Under the pieces are notes generated by a model. The model had not been told where the DNA came from, searched no databases, and saw nothing but the letters and a program-made list of their open reading frames with translations. The position numbers were made by a program, and so were the translations under genes. A DNA stretch of 64,000 bases, taken from positions 24,359,682 to 24,423,681 of the forward strand of contig OX457053.1 of the NCBI GenBank assembly GCA_949752735.1. The letters run 5' to 3'. Shown piece by piece: positions 54,742-63,063 of this stretch. Positions within the stretch are counted from its first letter, which is position 1; the number at the start of each line of letters is the position of its first letter. The stretch comes from Lumbricus terrestris. Lineage: Eukaryota > Annelida > Clitellata > Crassiclitellata > Lumbricidae.

Positions 54742-55140
54742 TTACTGAATATAATTTACATAGCATAACGACTCTCCTCTGTTTATAGTTACTAATGAAT
54801 CGGAATTGTTTTGAATAGAAACAATGATATCATCAACCGCGTCTTCTGAAACCTCTCCGTCTTGGAGACTACATCTTCGTTCTTTGATATTCTGTCTAAG
54901 GGAAACGAGGCAAACTCCTCCAGTCATTTCTACACCGAGTCCAAGCAGTAGCGTATTAGTAGCCCTCGGTTGAATCGTTATAACATTTTGCGCGAAAATC
55001 TCCCATCTTAAGCCGCCTCGTTGTCTTTTTGGAGCGTGAGTTACATCGCTCTTTACCTTCCAACTGACAGAAATGGGTTGGGTTCTAACCTCTGCCTGAC
55101 GAGTTGGTTTAGTTATAAATTTGTGTAGTGGTCTCGACAT
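54742..55140 (-). CDS. dUTPase-fold-like protein, 132 residues
   Basis: Beta-rich pattern ITIQPRATNTLLLGLGVEM, then a hinge, DAVDDIIVSIQNNSDSLVTI and NRGESLCYVNYI. This follows the order of the trimeric dUTPase jelly-roll (glycine-rich strand, DxI-V-x-x-x-N-N, INxGExxxxxxY). The catalytic motif 3 (a Gly-x-x-D-x-x-Y core) is not present, so dUTP hydrolysis is unlikely. Adenoviruses also carry dUTPase-derived non-catalytic proteins. The N-terminus (SRPLHKFITKPTRQ) is basic. An accessory or decoration role is inferred. Confidence 0.5.
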   Translation of the reverse strand: MSRPLHKFITKPTRQAEVRTQPISVSWKVKSDVTHAPKRQRGGLRWEIFAQNVITIQPRATNTLLLGLGVEMTGGVCLVSLRQNIKERRCSLQDGEVSEDAVDDIIVSIQNNSDSLVTINRGESLCYVNYIQ

Positions 55141-55155
55141 TTTATAAACACTAAA

Positions 55156-55770
55156 TTAAAATATCATACCGAGTATTGGAATATTTTTAAGCGGAGAATT
55201 AGGACCTAACAAAAGTCCTTCACCTATAGGCCCATAACCCGACCCCGTTTTCATAAACAACCCAGATCCTGTTATCGAGGCGCCTTTTGGCCAAGGGGAC
55301 AAGTACAAACCAGACCCGACTGATTTTATCTTACACGTCATATCACCTTTCTTCGCATATATTTTCTTCACGTACTTTACACCAGATCCACTCATTTTAT
55401 CGACAATCTTCGACGTGGCTGCGGAACCTAAGCCAGCCATAGCCCCCGTAGCTAAACTAGGTAGTAATGTAGACATAAGGAATTTACCCGCTGTTGCTAG
55501 AAACGGAAGTAAAGCGCCTATGAATCCTCCTTCGACTTTTCTATTGTTCTCCAATTGCGTTTTACTCATTTTGATGACTACGCCAGTTCCTTTTTGGTAC
55601 GCCTTTGCCATTTTATTGATTTGTGCTTGCGTCAGAGCTAACACATGCTGCCCGTTTAAATCATCATATGTTAGTTTGATACTCACACCAGTTCCCGCTT
55701 GGAGAGATTTTTGAATTTTGTCTTTTTGCGCTTCCGAAATATTAACTTTTACAGCTATGTAACGACTCAT
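55156..55770 (-). CDS. Conserved Polinton virion-associated protein (NIPILG C-terminus), 204 residues
   Basis: The N-terminus has two related repeats (GTGVSIKLTYDDLNG and GTGVVIKMSKTQLEN), each followed by Ala/Gln-Ile-Asn-Lys-type helices (LTQAQINKMAKAY). A hydrophobic Gly/Ala segment follows (GGFIGALLPFLATAGKFL ... GAMAGLGSAAT), then a Gly-rich tail ending LLGPNSPLKNIPILGMIF. I recognise the overall pattern as a common Polinton family without an assigned reaction. Membrane-active or cementing roles, as in adenovirus pVI/pX, are possible. Confidence 0.6.
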   Translation of the reverse strand: MSRYIAVKVNISEAQKDKIQKSLQAGTGVSIKLTYDDLNGQHVLALTQAQINKMAKAYQKGTGVVIKMSKTQLENNRKVEGGFIGALLPFLATAGKFLMSTLLPSLATGAMAGLGSAATSKIVDKMSGSGVKYVKKIYAKKGDMTCKIKSVGSGLYLSPWPKGASITGSGLFMKTGSGYGPIGEGLLLGPNSPLKNIPILGMIF

Positions 55771-55796
55771 TTTATATATAAATTACAAAAAAACTT

Positions 55797-56591
55797 TCAA
55801 ACTTGTCTGACGTGAAAACGAATCGTCAATTCATCTCCTCTAAGATTTATCAGTTTCCCATTTTGATCCGTGAGCGTCGTTGTCATCGTTGAAATTGTAG
55901 ATAGCGTAATGGGGAGATATATTAATTTATACGGCTCTTGGATAATCTTGTAACCCGGCCCTACCTTAGGGAAAAAAGAATATATCAAGTTTACCAATGT
56001 TCCGTTAGAGTATGAGGCTGCTATAATATCGTTAGTCACTCTTAGACTGCTTACACTCATAATATTTACCGAGTGCTCCGATTCGTTATATCCACCCGAA
56101 TAGATCCAGTTATTAAAACCTAGAACCGTTCTGATCGAATTATTTGGCATAAAGTCAACCATATAGTCTCCTTTTATATTTAACACAGTCTTCAACGTAT
56201 TGTTGTTTGGTTCTATTGTGATGTAGTATTCTCCATTTGCATTGTCATAATGTCCATTCTCCTTCATGATTCTCTGTATGTTTTCGTTTATATCCGTTAT
56301 TTCATAGCACCCTTCTGGGACATCTATGTTGATCCATGGTGTTTGACCATTCGGTGAATATTTAAAGTTGTTGTTTGTCTCGTCGATATTAGGAAAGGAA
56401 TAGTACGTTTCGAGATCTACAAGAGCCATTTCATAATTTTTATTTTTATCCAGCTCAAGTAATGGATTAAAATTATATCTGATTCGTGAGCTCCTTTCAC
56501 ACAGCGTAATGAAAAATGATGTTTTTGGTTCCGTGTTACGAGCCGTCTTTTCCGTATTATCAGCTATCTGTTTGAGAAGCGATGATTCCAT
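55797..56591 (-). CDS. Penton-like minor capsid protein (single jelly-roll), 264 residues
   Basis: Characteristic order: RSSRIRYNFNPLLELDKNKN, YEMALVDLETYYSFPNI, VPEGCYEITDINENIQ, IRTVLGFNNWIYSGGY, PKVGPGYKIIQEPY, TDQNGKLINLRGDELTIRFH. This is the Polinton minor capsid (penton) family, which closes the five-fold vertices. The length is usual. It is followed downstream by virion accessory genes on the same strand and preceded by the packaging ATPase with a 22-base gap, which suggests coordinated late expression. Confidence 0.86.
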   Translation of the reverse strand: MESSLLKQIADNTEKTARNTEPKTSFFITLCERSSRIRYNFNPLLELDKNKNYEMALVDLETYYSFPNIDETNNNFKYSPNGQTPWINIDVPEGCYEITDINENIQRIMKENGHYDNANGEYYITIEPNNNTLKTVLNIKGDYMVDFMPNNSIRTVLGFNNWIYSGGYNESEHSVNIMSVSSLRVTNDIIAASYSNGTLVNLIYSFFPKVGPGYKIIQEPYKLIYLPITLSTISTMTTTLTDQNGKLINLRGDELTIRFHVRQV

Positions 56592-56613
56592 TTTTATTAT
56601 GCAATAATTTTTA

Positions 56614-57402
56614 CTACAACGGATCCTCGATTATATAAAATTCATCGAATCCGCAGCGGTATTTGCCATTGTACTTTTCGCTACTGTGGTCGATAACAAG
56701 GAATCCGTGTGGTTGCTCCCAAACCCGTTTGCATAGTTTTCTAAATTCATCTTTATGCATGTCCGTACTAGCATGATCGTTGTAAATAAGGCCGATATTT
56801 TTCTGGTCCTGCTCGAACAGACAAATAAAGTTTGCATTCTCTCTGATCGTTTGCCGAGGCAGTTTGAAATAATTCTGTGCGAGGTAAAAACAGTCCACAT
56901 TACTATGCCTTCCCCGAATATAATATGTTTCGCACTTTTTTTGTTTTTCCAATTGTAAATCGTCAAAAATCATCAGATTCTTCTTTTCACTACTCAAGTC
57001 TCTCGGGTCTGGTACATCTTCGGCATTTTCAAAAAACTTGGCAATTATATCAGACTTAGCTTTTGATTTTTTAGCCATTTCTTCCATAACAATGTCTGGT
57101 GACGCGTTTAGTTCCATGATTTTGTTTTGAAGCTCCTCGAATAATCTAACAATCTCTTCTTTCGGTAATTTTTCTTCGAAGGCTTTTTTAATAATACGAT
57201 ATTCCGGTTGAAACAGAGATTTACCGAAAACCTGGAGGTTATTATAGTCTAGCCAGCCCGGCCTGAGTAATAGATTCAGAAGAACCGTCGTTTTTCCACA
57301 GCCGGACTTTCCGATTATCAACCCCCTTATACTTTTAGGTAACAAGGGATTATTAAATCTTTTCGATAACGCAGATTCCCAACTCAGATCTTTGATTTCC
57401 AT
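56614..57402 (-). CDS. FtsK/A32-type genome-packaging ATPase, 262 residues
   Basis: Walker A GKSGCGKT at residues 31-38 after the strand GLII; Walker B LMIFDDL at 143-149. Further motifs (RGRHSNVDCFYLAQNYFKLP) match sensor and strand regions of viral packaging ATPases of the PRD1-adenovirus lineage and NCLDV A32. It would pump element DNA into capsids. It starts in AAATAAAATG and is divergent from the phospholipase gene, with 25 bases between the two start codons, so a bidirectional promoter is likely. Confidence 0.94.
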   Translation of the reverse strand: MEIKDLSWESALSKRFNNPLLPKSIRGLIIGKSGCGKTTVLLNLLLRPGWLDYNNLQVFGKSLFQPEYRIIKKAFEEKLPKEEIVRLFEELQNKIMELNASPDIVMEEMAKKSKAKSDIIAKFFENAEDVPDPRDLSSEKKNLMIFDDLQLEKQKKCETYYIRGRHSNVDCFYLAQNYFKLPRQTIRENANFICLFEQDQKNIGLIYNDHASTDMHKDEFRKLCKRVWEQPHGFLVIDHSSEKYNGKYRCGFDEFYIIEDPL

Positions 57403-57427
57403 TTTATTTATGTATTAAAAAAGCGAG

Positions 57428-57952
57428 ATGTATTGCGTAAAGTGTAAAAAACAGACTGAAACGAGAGATGTACAAAACGCCGTAGCGAATAATGGGAGAT
57501 CGATGCTTCGGGGTGTTTGCGTTGTATGCGGGAAAACTAAAACTCAATTCGTAAAAGGAACCAAGAAAGGTGGAGATTTAGTTAGTTCATTGAATGCGGC
57601 TACTAGTAGCATAAAATTACCATGGGCTAAGTTCCCTGGTGAGATGCATTTACCAGGTCATCAGTTTCTCGGTCCCGGTACTAGGCTAGATTTGAGACTG
57701 AATCCTGACGGGACTTACAAAGAGTGGAGTAAACCCATTAATCGAGTAGATAACGCGGCGTATTATCACGATCTTGCTTACGATCAACATACTGATACAG
57801 CTTCTAGGAATATTGCGGATTTAGCCATGATTAATGATTTGAATAATATTTCTAACCCGAGCTTGCGTGAACGAGTGGAGAGGGCCATAGTCAAGCCTAT
57901 ATTATCTACTAAAGCGAGCCTGGGGTTGGGTTTAAAAAAAGCTCTGAAGTGA
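57428..57952 (+). CDS. Zinc-ribbon phospholipase A2 (parvovirus VP1-like), 174 residues
   Basis: An N-terminal zinc ribbon (C3, C6, C31, C34: YCVKC and CVVCGK). The PLA2 domain follows: calcium loop HQFLGPGTRLDLRL (78-91) and catalytic NAAYYHDLAYD with His114-Asp115. Asp131 (IADLAM) may complete the dyad. Related domains help parvoviruses and probably adintoviruses leave endosomes by hydrolysing lipids. The gene ends ...GLKKALK-stop. Its last codons contain a slippery run (57931-57940), and the integrase frame, which lacks an ATG, overlaps its end. The product may therefore also exist as a longer frameshifted protein. Confidence 0.85.
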   Translation: MYCVKCKKQTETRDVQNAVANNGRSMLRGVCVVCGKTKTQFVKGTKKGGDLVSSLNAATSSIKLPWAKFPGEMHLPGHQFLGPGTRLDLRLNPDGTYKEWSKPINRVDNAAYYHDLAYDQHTDTASRNIADLAMINDLNNISNPSLRERVERAIVKPILSTKASLGLGLKKALK

Positions 57953-58863
57953 AATGGACTGATCAATTAGCTGATGAATTGCATAAACCGGTGGTTAGAC
58001 ATTTTAGGAAGAGGAAGGTGATTGTTAATGGGATAGATGAGATATGGGCGGCTGATCTAGTAGATATGCAGTCGTTTGCTAAAGATAATGATGGTGTAAA
58101 ATACCTGCTAACCGTTATAGATGTGTTTTCCAAGTACGGTTGGATTGTACCATTGAATGATAAGAGTGGGAAATCTACAGCGAGCGGATTCGTGAAGATA
58201 CTCAAGGGTGGGAGGAAGCCTGTGAAATTATGGGTTGATAAAGGGAAAGAATTTTATAACAAAGACGTAAAGAATTTGGTTGAGTTGTACTCTACTGAGA
58301 ATGAGGAAAAATCTTGCGTTGTTGAGAGATGGAACAGAACGATGAAAGAAAAGATGTATAAATATTTTTCAGCTAACTCGACGAGAAGATACATCGATAT
58401 ATTAGATGAAATGGTTATCAATTATAATAATACAAGGCATTCTTCCATTAAAATGACACCCGTTAAGGCTAGTATGAAAGTGAATGAAAGGGCCGTATTT
58501 ATGAATTTAAACGGTAAAGAGATTTCAGAGCCTATTGTACCAAAATTTTCAATTGGTGATAAGGTCAGAATAACTAAGAAGAAGAATATTTTTGAGAAGG
58601 GATATACACCCCGATGGACTGAGGAGGTATTTACAGTATCCCAGATTCAATACACGGTTCCGCCAACTTATAAGATTACTGATTCTAATGGTGAGGAAAT
58701 ACAAGGTAGTTTTTATGAAGAGGAGCTACAGAAAACGACTCAAGAAATATTTAGAATAGAAAAGATTATCAGGAAACGTGGGAAGAAATCACTCGTGAAG
58801 TGGGTTGGATATCCAGAGTCTTTTAATTCGTGGATAGATAATGAAGACTTAGTGACCGTGTGA
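57913..58863 (+). CDS. Retroviral-type integrase with C-terminal chromodomain, no ATG
   Basis: The frame is open from 57913 (stop TAA at 57910). Counting from codon 57949: catalytic Asp36 (WAADLVDM), Asp97 (LWVDKGKEFYN) and Glu126 (VVERWNRT), with 28 residues between the last two, not the retroviral 35. A C-terminal chromodomain (FRIEKIIRKRG, then LVKWVGYPESFNSW) ends 2 bases before the inverted repeat. The enzyme inserts the element and makes the 6-bp duplication. No ATG occurs before residue 40, which is beyond the first catalytic Asp. Expression must therefore come from frameshifting, splicing or a non-AUG start (GTG at 57949). PLA2 and integrase are adjacent or fused in related animal elements as far as I recall. 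Confidence 0.9.
   Translation, partial: SEPGVGFKKSSEVKWTDQLADELHKPVVRHFRKRKVIVNGIDEIWAADLVDMQSFAKDNDGVKYLLTVIDVFSKYGWIVPLNDKSGKSTASGFVKILKGGRKPVKLWVDKGKEFYNKDVKNLVELYSTENEEKSCVVERWNRTMKEKMYKYFSANSTRRYIDILDEMVINYNNTRHSSIKMTPVKASMKVNERAVFMNLNGKEISEPIVPKFSIGDKVRITKKKNIFEKGYTPRWTEEVFTVSQIQYTVPPTYKITDSNGEEIQGSFYEEELQKTTQEIFRIEKIIRKRGKKSLVKWVGYPESFNSWIDNEDLVTV
57931..57940 (+). promoter_or_regulatory. Candidate -1 ribosomal frameshift site
   Basis: TTTAAAAAAA in the phospholipase frame GGT TTA AAA AAA GCT provides two overlapping X-XXY-YYZ heptamers, T-TTA-AAA (57931-57937) and A-AAA-AAA (57934-57940). Ribosomes slipping back one base here enter the integrase frame, which is open from 57913. The zero-frame stop follows at 57950. 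No strong downstream stem is evident by eye. An indel error in the A7 run is the main alternative. Confidence 0.6.
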
Positions 58864-58865
58864 TG

Positions 58866-59319
58866 ATGGTTATTTACCCACTCACCCTATGACTCATCAT
58901 CGAAACTACTGGAAATTCCCCGCATGATGAGTCATTGGCGCGTGCTGGGGTGGTTGGCAGAAGTTGAACCATGGTTTGGGTTGGTTGGTAAAAGTTTAAC
59001 CATGGTTTGGGTAGTTGGCAGAAGTTGGTAAAAAAATATTTTTTGTGTTTTTTATAAAATAGGAAAAAAAATAAATTTGTGTGTTGGAAAAAGTTGAACC
59101 ATGGTTATGGGTGGATATATTTTTGAACCATGGTTATGGGTGGATATATTTTTGAACCATGGTTATGGGTGGTTGTATTTTTGAACCATGGTTATGGGTG
59201 GATATATTTTTGAACCATGGTTATGGGTGGTTGTATTTTTGAACCATGGTTATGGGTCGACACATTTTTTCAACCATGGTTATAGGTCGATGTCCCAGCC
59301 GCTTAATTCTTCTACTACT
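58866..59319. repeat. Right terminal inverted repeat (454 bp)
   Basis: Inverse of 43124-43577, with the same order of palindromic repeat units. It begins 2 bases after the integrase stop. Confidence 0.95.
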
Positions 59320-59325
59320 CGGCTT
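59320..59325. other. Polinton target-site duplication, right
   Basis: CGGCTT, identical to 43118-43123. Confidence 0.93.
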
Positions 59326-60098
59326 ATAAAGAAGCAGTTACGAAATGCCGGTAGCTACAGATGATGTTGAACCGAATGTAGCACACGGCAGAAATAGTTA
59401 GAAAGGTTCTTCAGCTGACGAAGAAATTATTCTGATGGAGCATAGTCTACAGAGCGTGCTTCTTCCATTTACACTGGTCTTTCACCCAGAGAAGGGAGAA
59501 AACTAGCATTTCCTGTCGACCTTCACTGCGACCAATAACGTCGAAGAAGTTCAGATTGCCAGGAGATCTGCGGAAGACCTTGCCTCCCAAGCTCTATTGT
59601 GTGTGCAGGGTTTGGTAAAGGCGGAGAAAGGTGGTTTAGGTGCACTGCATGTGGCTATTGAGCACATAAAGCATGCACTGATGCAGATCGTCCGGGGTTA
59701 CATGTTTGCGATCACTGTAAGTGACATAGCTGACCAAGATGCACCTATTATGGGCCAAAACCATACACTAATCGCGACAGTAGGCCTAGCTCTGGCCTCT
59801 TTCGAACATTGAAACAATATCCAAAAGTATTCAATTTCTTACTATCGCAAACAGTGTTACATCTTACCCCGGTTAGTGTTACATCTTACCCCGATACCGG
59901 GGTCGAAAGTAACACTCAGAGGGGCTCACTCTTTTTATGGTGTCGCCTGTATTTGATGCGCAAGCCACTTCATACCTTGCCATTATATAGCCAAGATGTT
60001 AGGCTATCGTTTAATGCAAGAATATTGCAATTATATTTATTACAAATACCAAAAACATGTAAAATTCGAAATTTGTTACATTCATCCCCAGTCTCCCC
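59326..60098. other. Right half of the interrupted pogo-like element
   Basis: Contains GTTACATCTTACCCCG twice (about 59856-59902) and GGGGTCGAAAGTAACAC, related to the left half. A 71-codon frame (59597-59812) shows no recognisable motif. Confidence 0.5.
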
Positions 60099-60400
60099 TA
60101 TACTATAGGCCTAGCAGCGGTGCTCATCAAAGCAAATGCGGCTGAAATAGCATAGAAATTAAATGACTAAACTAACTGGACTAAATTAATCCAGGTGGCT
60201 TAAATCGTGAAAGGTATGCATAATAGATTAAAGAACTTGTAATAACAAATCACACGAGGGATGGATGCAATTAAACATTCAACTCTTAAAGCTAATTAAC
60301 TTCAGATAACAAGGAGGCATAGACTATGCACACTGACAGAGAGACAAGGGATGGACGGAGCAGTTAGTGAAGGAGATCGGAGGGAAATAGGAAAGGAAGA
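60099..60400. other. Intergenic, nothing recognised
   Basis: AT-rich unique sequence between the transposon end and the ATGG repeat. Confidence 0.4.
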
Positions 60401-60720
60401 CTAGATGGATGGATGAATGGATGGATGAATGGATGGATGAATGGATGGATGAATGGATGGATGAATGGATGGGTGGGTGGAGGGTGTGGGTGGGTGACTG
60501 GATGAGTGTGGGTGGGTGGATGGACGGACGAATGGACGAATGGATGGATGAATGGATGGATGGATGATAGATGGATGGATGGATGGATGGATGGATGGAT
60601 GGATGGTGCGTGTGGATGGATGAATGAATGGATGGGCGAACGGATGTTCGGACAGACGGGCGGATGGATGGGTGGATGGACGAATGGGTGGATGAATTGA
60701 TAGTTGGGTGGAAAGAATAG
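60401..60720. repeat. (GGAT)n-type microsatellite
   Basis: GGAT/GAAT/GGGT units with point changes. His/Pro- and Trp/Met-rich frames are artefacts. Confidence 0.95.
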
Positions 60721-60977
60721 GTGAGTAACCAGAGTGGATGCTACACCTGCGTTCACATAGATCTAAGAGACTGTTCTGCCTCCAGCCACATCATAATTCA
60801 TGTATATATGTATATATGCATATATGTATATTTATATTCACAAATGCGCTGTGGATGGAAAATAATACACGAAAGGAAATTCAAATGGATTTTAATCGTG
60901 ATTTTAAGACTGACGATTTTGAAATCTTATGACAGTTTCAGGGAAATTTCTGTTTATGCTCGCAGTGTTGGCTTTGA

Positions 60978-61175
60978 ACATTGTACACACAGAAACATAA
61001 GCACTCTCCACACACACGCACACACACAAGCTTACACACACCCACACACGCGTACACGCCCACACATGTATACTCACGCACACACATACACGCGCGCGTA
61101 CGCACATACACTCACGGACACATACACACGAGCGCGCACACGCACACGCAGTCACGCACGCGTGTGTGCACAGAC
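60978..61175. repeat. (CA)n microsatellite with CG steps
   Basis: ACACAC with interspersed CG and ACAT; no gene. Confidence 0.92.
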
Positions 61176-61375
61176 AAATACACATAATATTATTATAATA
61201 CGCAGTATACATGTACGTATATACACGCGTCAATGTACGCACATTATGCGAATTTCGTGATGTATTTGCGCTGGGGCACTGGGCACTGGGCACAGTGGGC
61301 AGCCTACGTGACGGTGAAGCGGACAGCAAGTGAAACACGATGGAAGAAGATGATCATGCCTGACCAAGCATAAGC

Positions 61376-61520
61376 AGGCATGCAGATAGGCAGGCAGGCA
61401 GGCAGGCAGACAGGCAGGCAGGCAGACAGGTAGACAGGCAGGCAGACAGACAGACAGACAGACAGACAGAGACATCTATAGAGACAGACAGACAAACTGA
61501 CAGACAGACAGACAAAAAAG
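61376..61520. repeat. (CAGG)n/(CAGA)n microsatellite
   Basis: CAGG units then CAGA units; Cys/Leu frames on the minus strand are artefacts. Confidence 0.95.
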
Positions 61521-61539
61521 CATGATTTTGTCTTTTACA

Positions 61540-61749
61540 CAAATGATAACATTAACAATATTATCTCGAACATTCTTGGCAATAATTTGCACTGCAATAA
61601 AATATAGTCCAAATCAGTTGCGAAGGAAATACTACAAACAAATTAGGTGATAGTCTTCAGAAATAGATAAATCGGATTCTCTGTGCTTGGAGTGCACGAC
61701 ACCGTCAGATCATTAATTAGGCATTGTTGTGACGTATAAGCTTATACTT
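61540..61749 (-). repeat. 3' flank of cystatin C, homologous to copies A and B
   Basis: GGAAATACTACAAACAAATTAGGTGATAG-type sequence split by small changes, and GTGCACGACACCGTC, match the DNA below the cystatin A and B stops (for example 12426-12570 and 31195-31310). Confidence 0.75.
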
Positions 61750-61869
61750 CTAGAAATACTCCAGCGGGTCTTTCATCTTCTTTGGATATTGAATGGACGT
61801 GAGACTCGCGGCTCCCTCGGGGGGTATGTAGATGCGAGCATGCAGAAACTCCTCCGAATATGTGAGGAT
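61750..61869 (-). CDS. Stefin-type cystatin C, last exon only (39 codons plus stop)
   Basis: After an AG acceptor at 61870-61871 the minus strand encodes ILTYSEEFLHARIYIPPEGA, then SLTSIQYPKK and a C-terminal DPLEYF. This closely follows the stefin C-terminus (xYF end) and copies A and B (exon 3, same phase). Exons 1 and 2 are not found up to 64000. They may lie beyond the window, because this intron contains a TATG microsatellite, a LINE fragment and a SINE. Whether the gene is complete is unknown. Confidence 0.75.
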   Translation of the reverse strand: MLTYSEEFLHARIYIPPEGAASLTSIQYPKKMKDPLEYF

Positions 61870-61890
61870 CTATCCGCAGACAACAATCGC

Positions 61891-61897
<7 letters not shown>

Positions 61898-61925
<28 letters not shown>

Positions 61926-62255
61926 TGTATGTATGTATGTATGTATGTATGTATGTATGTATGTATGTATGTATGTATGTATGTATGTATGTATGTATGT
62001 ATGTATGTATGTATGTATGTATGTACGTACGTACGTACGTACGTACGTACGTACGTACGTACGTACGTATGTACGTACGTATGTATGTAGGTATGTACGT
62101 ACGTACGTACGTAGGTATGTACGTACGTACGTACGTACGTATGTATGTATGTATGTATGTATGTATGTATGTATGTATGTATGTATGTATGTATGTATGT
62201 ATGTATGTATGTATGTATGTATGCATGCATGCATGCATGTATGTATGTATGTATG

Positions 62256-62285
<30 letters not shown>
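61898..62285. repeat. (TATG)n with central (TACG)n block
   Basis: TATG units, TACG units from about 62023 to 62140, then TATG again. It lies about 30 bases upstream of cystatin C exon 3, comparable to the TATG array in cystatin B intron 2. Confidence 0.96.
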
Positions 62286-62286
<1 letters not shown>

Positions 62287-62298
62287 GTCTCATGCAAT

Positions 62299-62945
62299 GG
62301 GAAATTATCCAGCTTCAAAAAAATGGTTTTTGGGGTCCCTCAAGGCTCAATCCTGGGGCCTCTTTTATTTCTAATATACATTAATGACCTCCCTAGCGCT
62401 GCAACTTTTTTACATTACATCCTATTTGCACCCTATCCTTTAATGCTCACACCAGCCCCCTATACCGTCAGTTGAACTTCCTAAAAATATCCCAAATTAA
62501 ATTTATCCAAACTGCTACATTTATGTACAAATACGATAACAACCTTCTTCCACTTGCATTCTCGTCCTATTTTAGACCTAACTTGAACACTAAAGGCATT
62601 AGAAATAATAGAGCCTTCATAAGTGTCTTTGCAAAAACGAACACTAGAAAGTTTTCTATTAAGTGTCAGGGTCCTCTTTCAAAAGCGCCGCCATTAATTA
62701 ATATTGCATCTGCTTTTTTCTCTTCTATTGTTACCACAATGAATATTTTTGGTAAATAGGTCCCACTAGCGGGATCATTCCCTTCGGGTATACATAGCCT
62801 ATTGGTTCTGCCACACACAGTATTGGTTGCTCACCAGTCCATATCATCGCAAATGTTAACTCGCAATTAATCACTGTGTGTATTATCCTGAAAGCAAAAT
62901 TGTCTGCTTATCATTTTTCGTGGATCAATAAACCAATTGAATTGA
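62299..62945 (+). pseudogene. CR1-like LINE fragment
   Basis: Near 62330-62395 a frame encodes [20 protein letters not shown], the reverse-transcriptase motif 4 region. After a deletion, the C-terminal FMYKYDNNLLPLAFSSYF and RKFSIKCQGPL appear in a frame ending at 62759. A 3' untranslated region with GGTCCCACTAGCGGG follows, and the (AATTG)n terminus at about 62934-62950. The endonuclease and polymerase centres are missing. Confidence 0.75.
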
Positions 62946-62952
62946 ATTGAAA

Positions 62953-63032
62953 AAATGTATGTATGTATGCATGTAATATGTATGTATGTATGTATGTTTG
63001 TATGTATGTATGTATGTATGTATGTATGTATG

Positions 63033-63063
<31 letters not shown>

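Larger units (their letters stand above)
43124..59319. mobile_element. Complete Maverick/Polinton (16,196 bp)
   Basis: Bounded by 454-bp inverted repeats starting AGTAGTAGAAGAATTAAG and by 6-bp target duplications. It encodes polymerase B, adenain-like protease, packaging ATPase, penton-like and major capsid candidates, a phospholipase A2, a chromodomain integrase and several accessory proteins, spaced tightly or overlapping as in a virus. No frame except the integrase start is interrupted. The repeats differ at one base that I noticed (GCTGAGACA versus GCTGGGACA). Polintons are integrated, self-synthesising elements related to adintoviruses. Confidence 0.96.
42378..60098. mobile_element. Pogo/Tc1-like transposon relic interrupted by the Polinton
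   Basis: GGGGAGACTGGGG at 42378-42390 and its exact inverse at 60086-60098, each followed outward by TA (42376-42377 and 60099-60100). Further GTCGAAAGTAACAC and GGATGTAACAC motifs lie inside both ends. Without the Polinton it is about 1.5 kb. At about 42980-43010 a fragment VRNYKRKRTK resembles the start of the pogo/Tigger DNA-binding domain; the rest is broken. Class assignment is moderate. Confidence 0.6.

Noticed and set aside
57949..57951. GTG at 57949 as a normal integrase start
   Set aside because: A eukaryotic gene would rarely use GTG; the open frame extends upstream to 57913 and coincides with the slippery site. It remains a weaker alternative.
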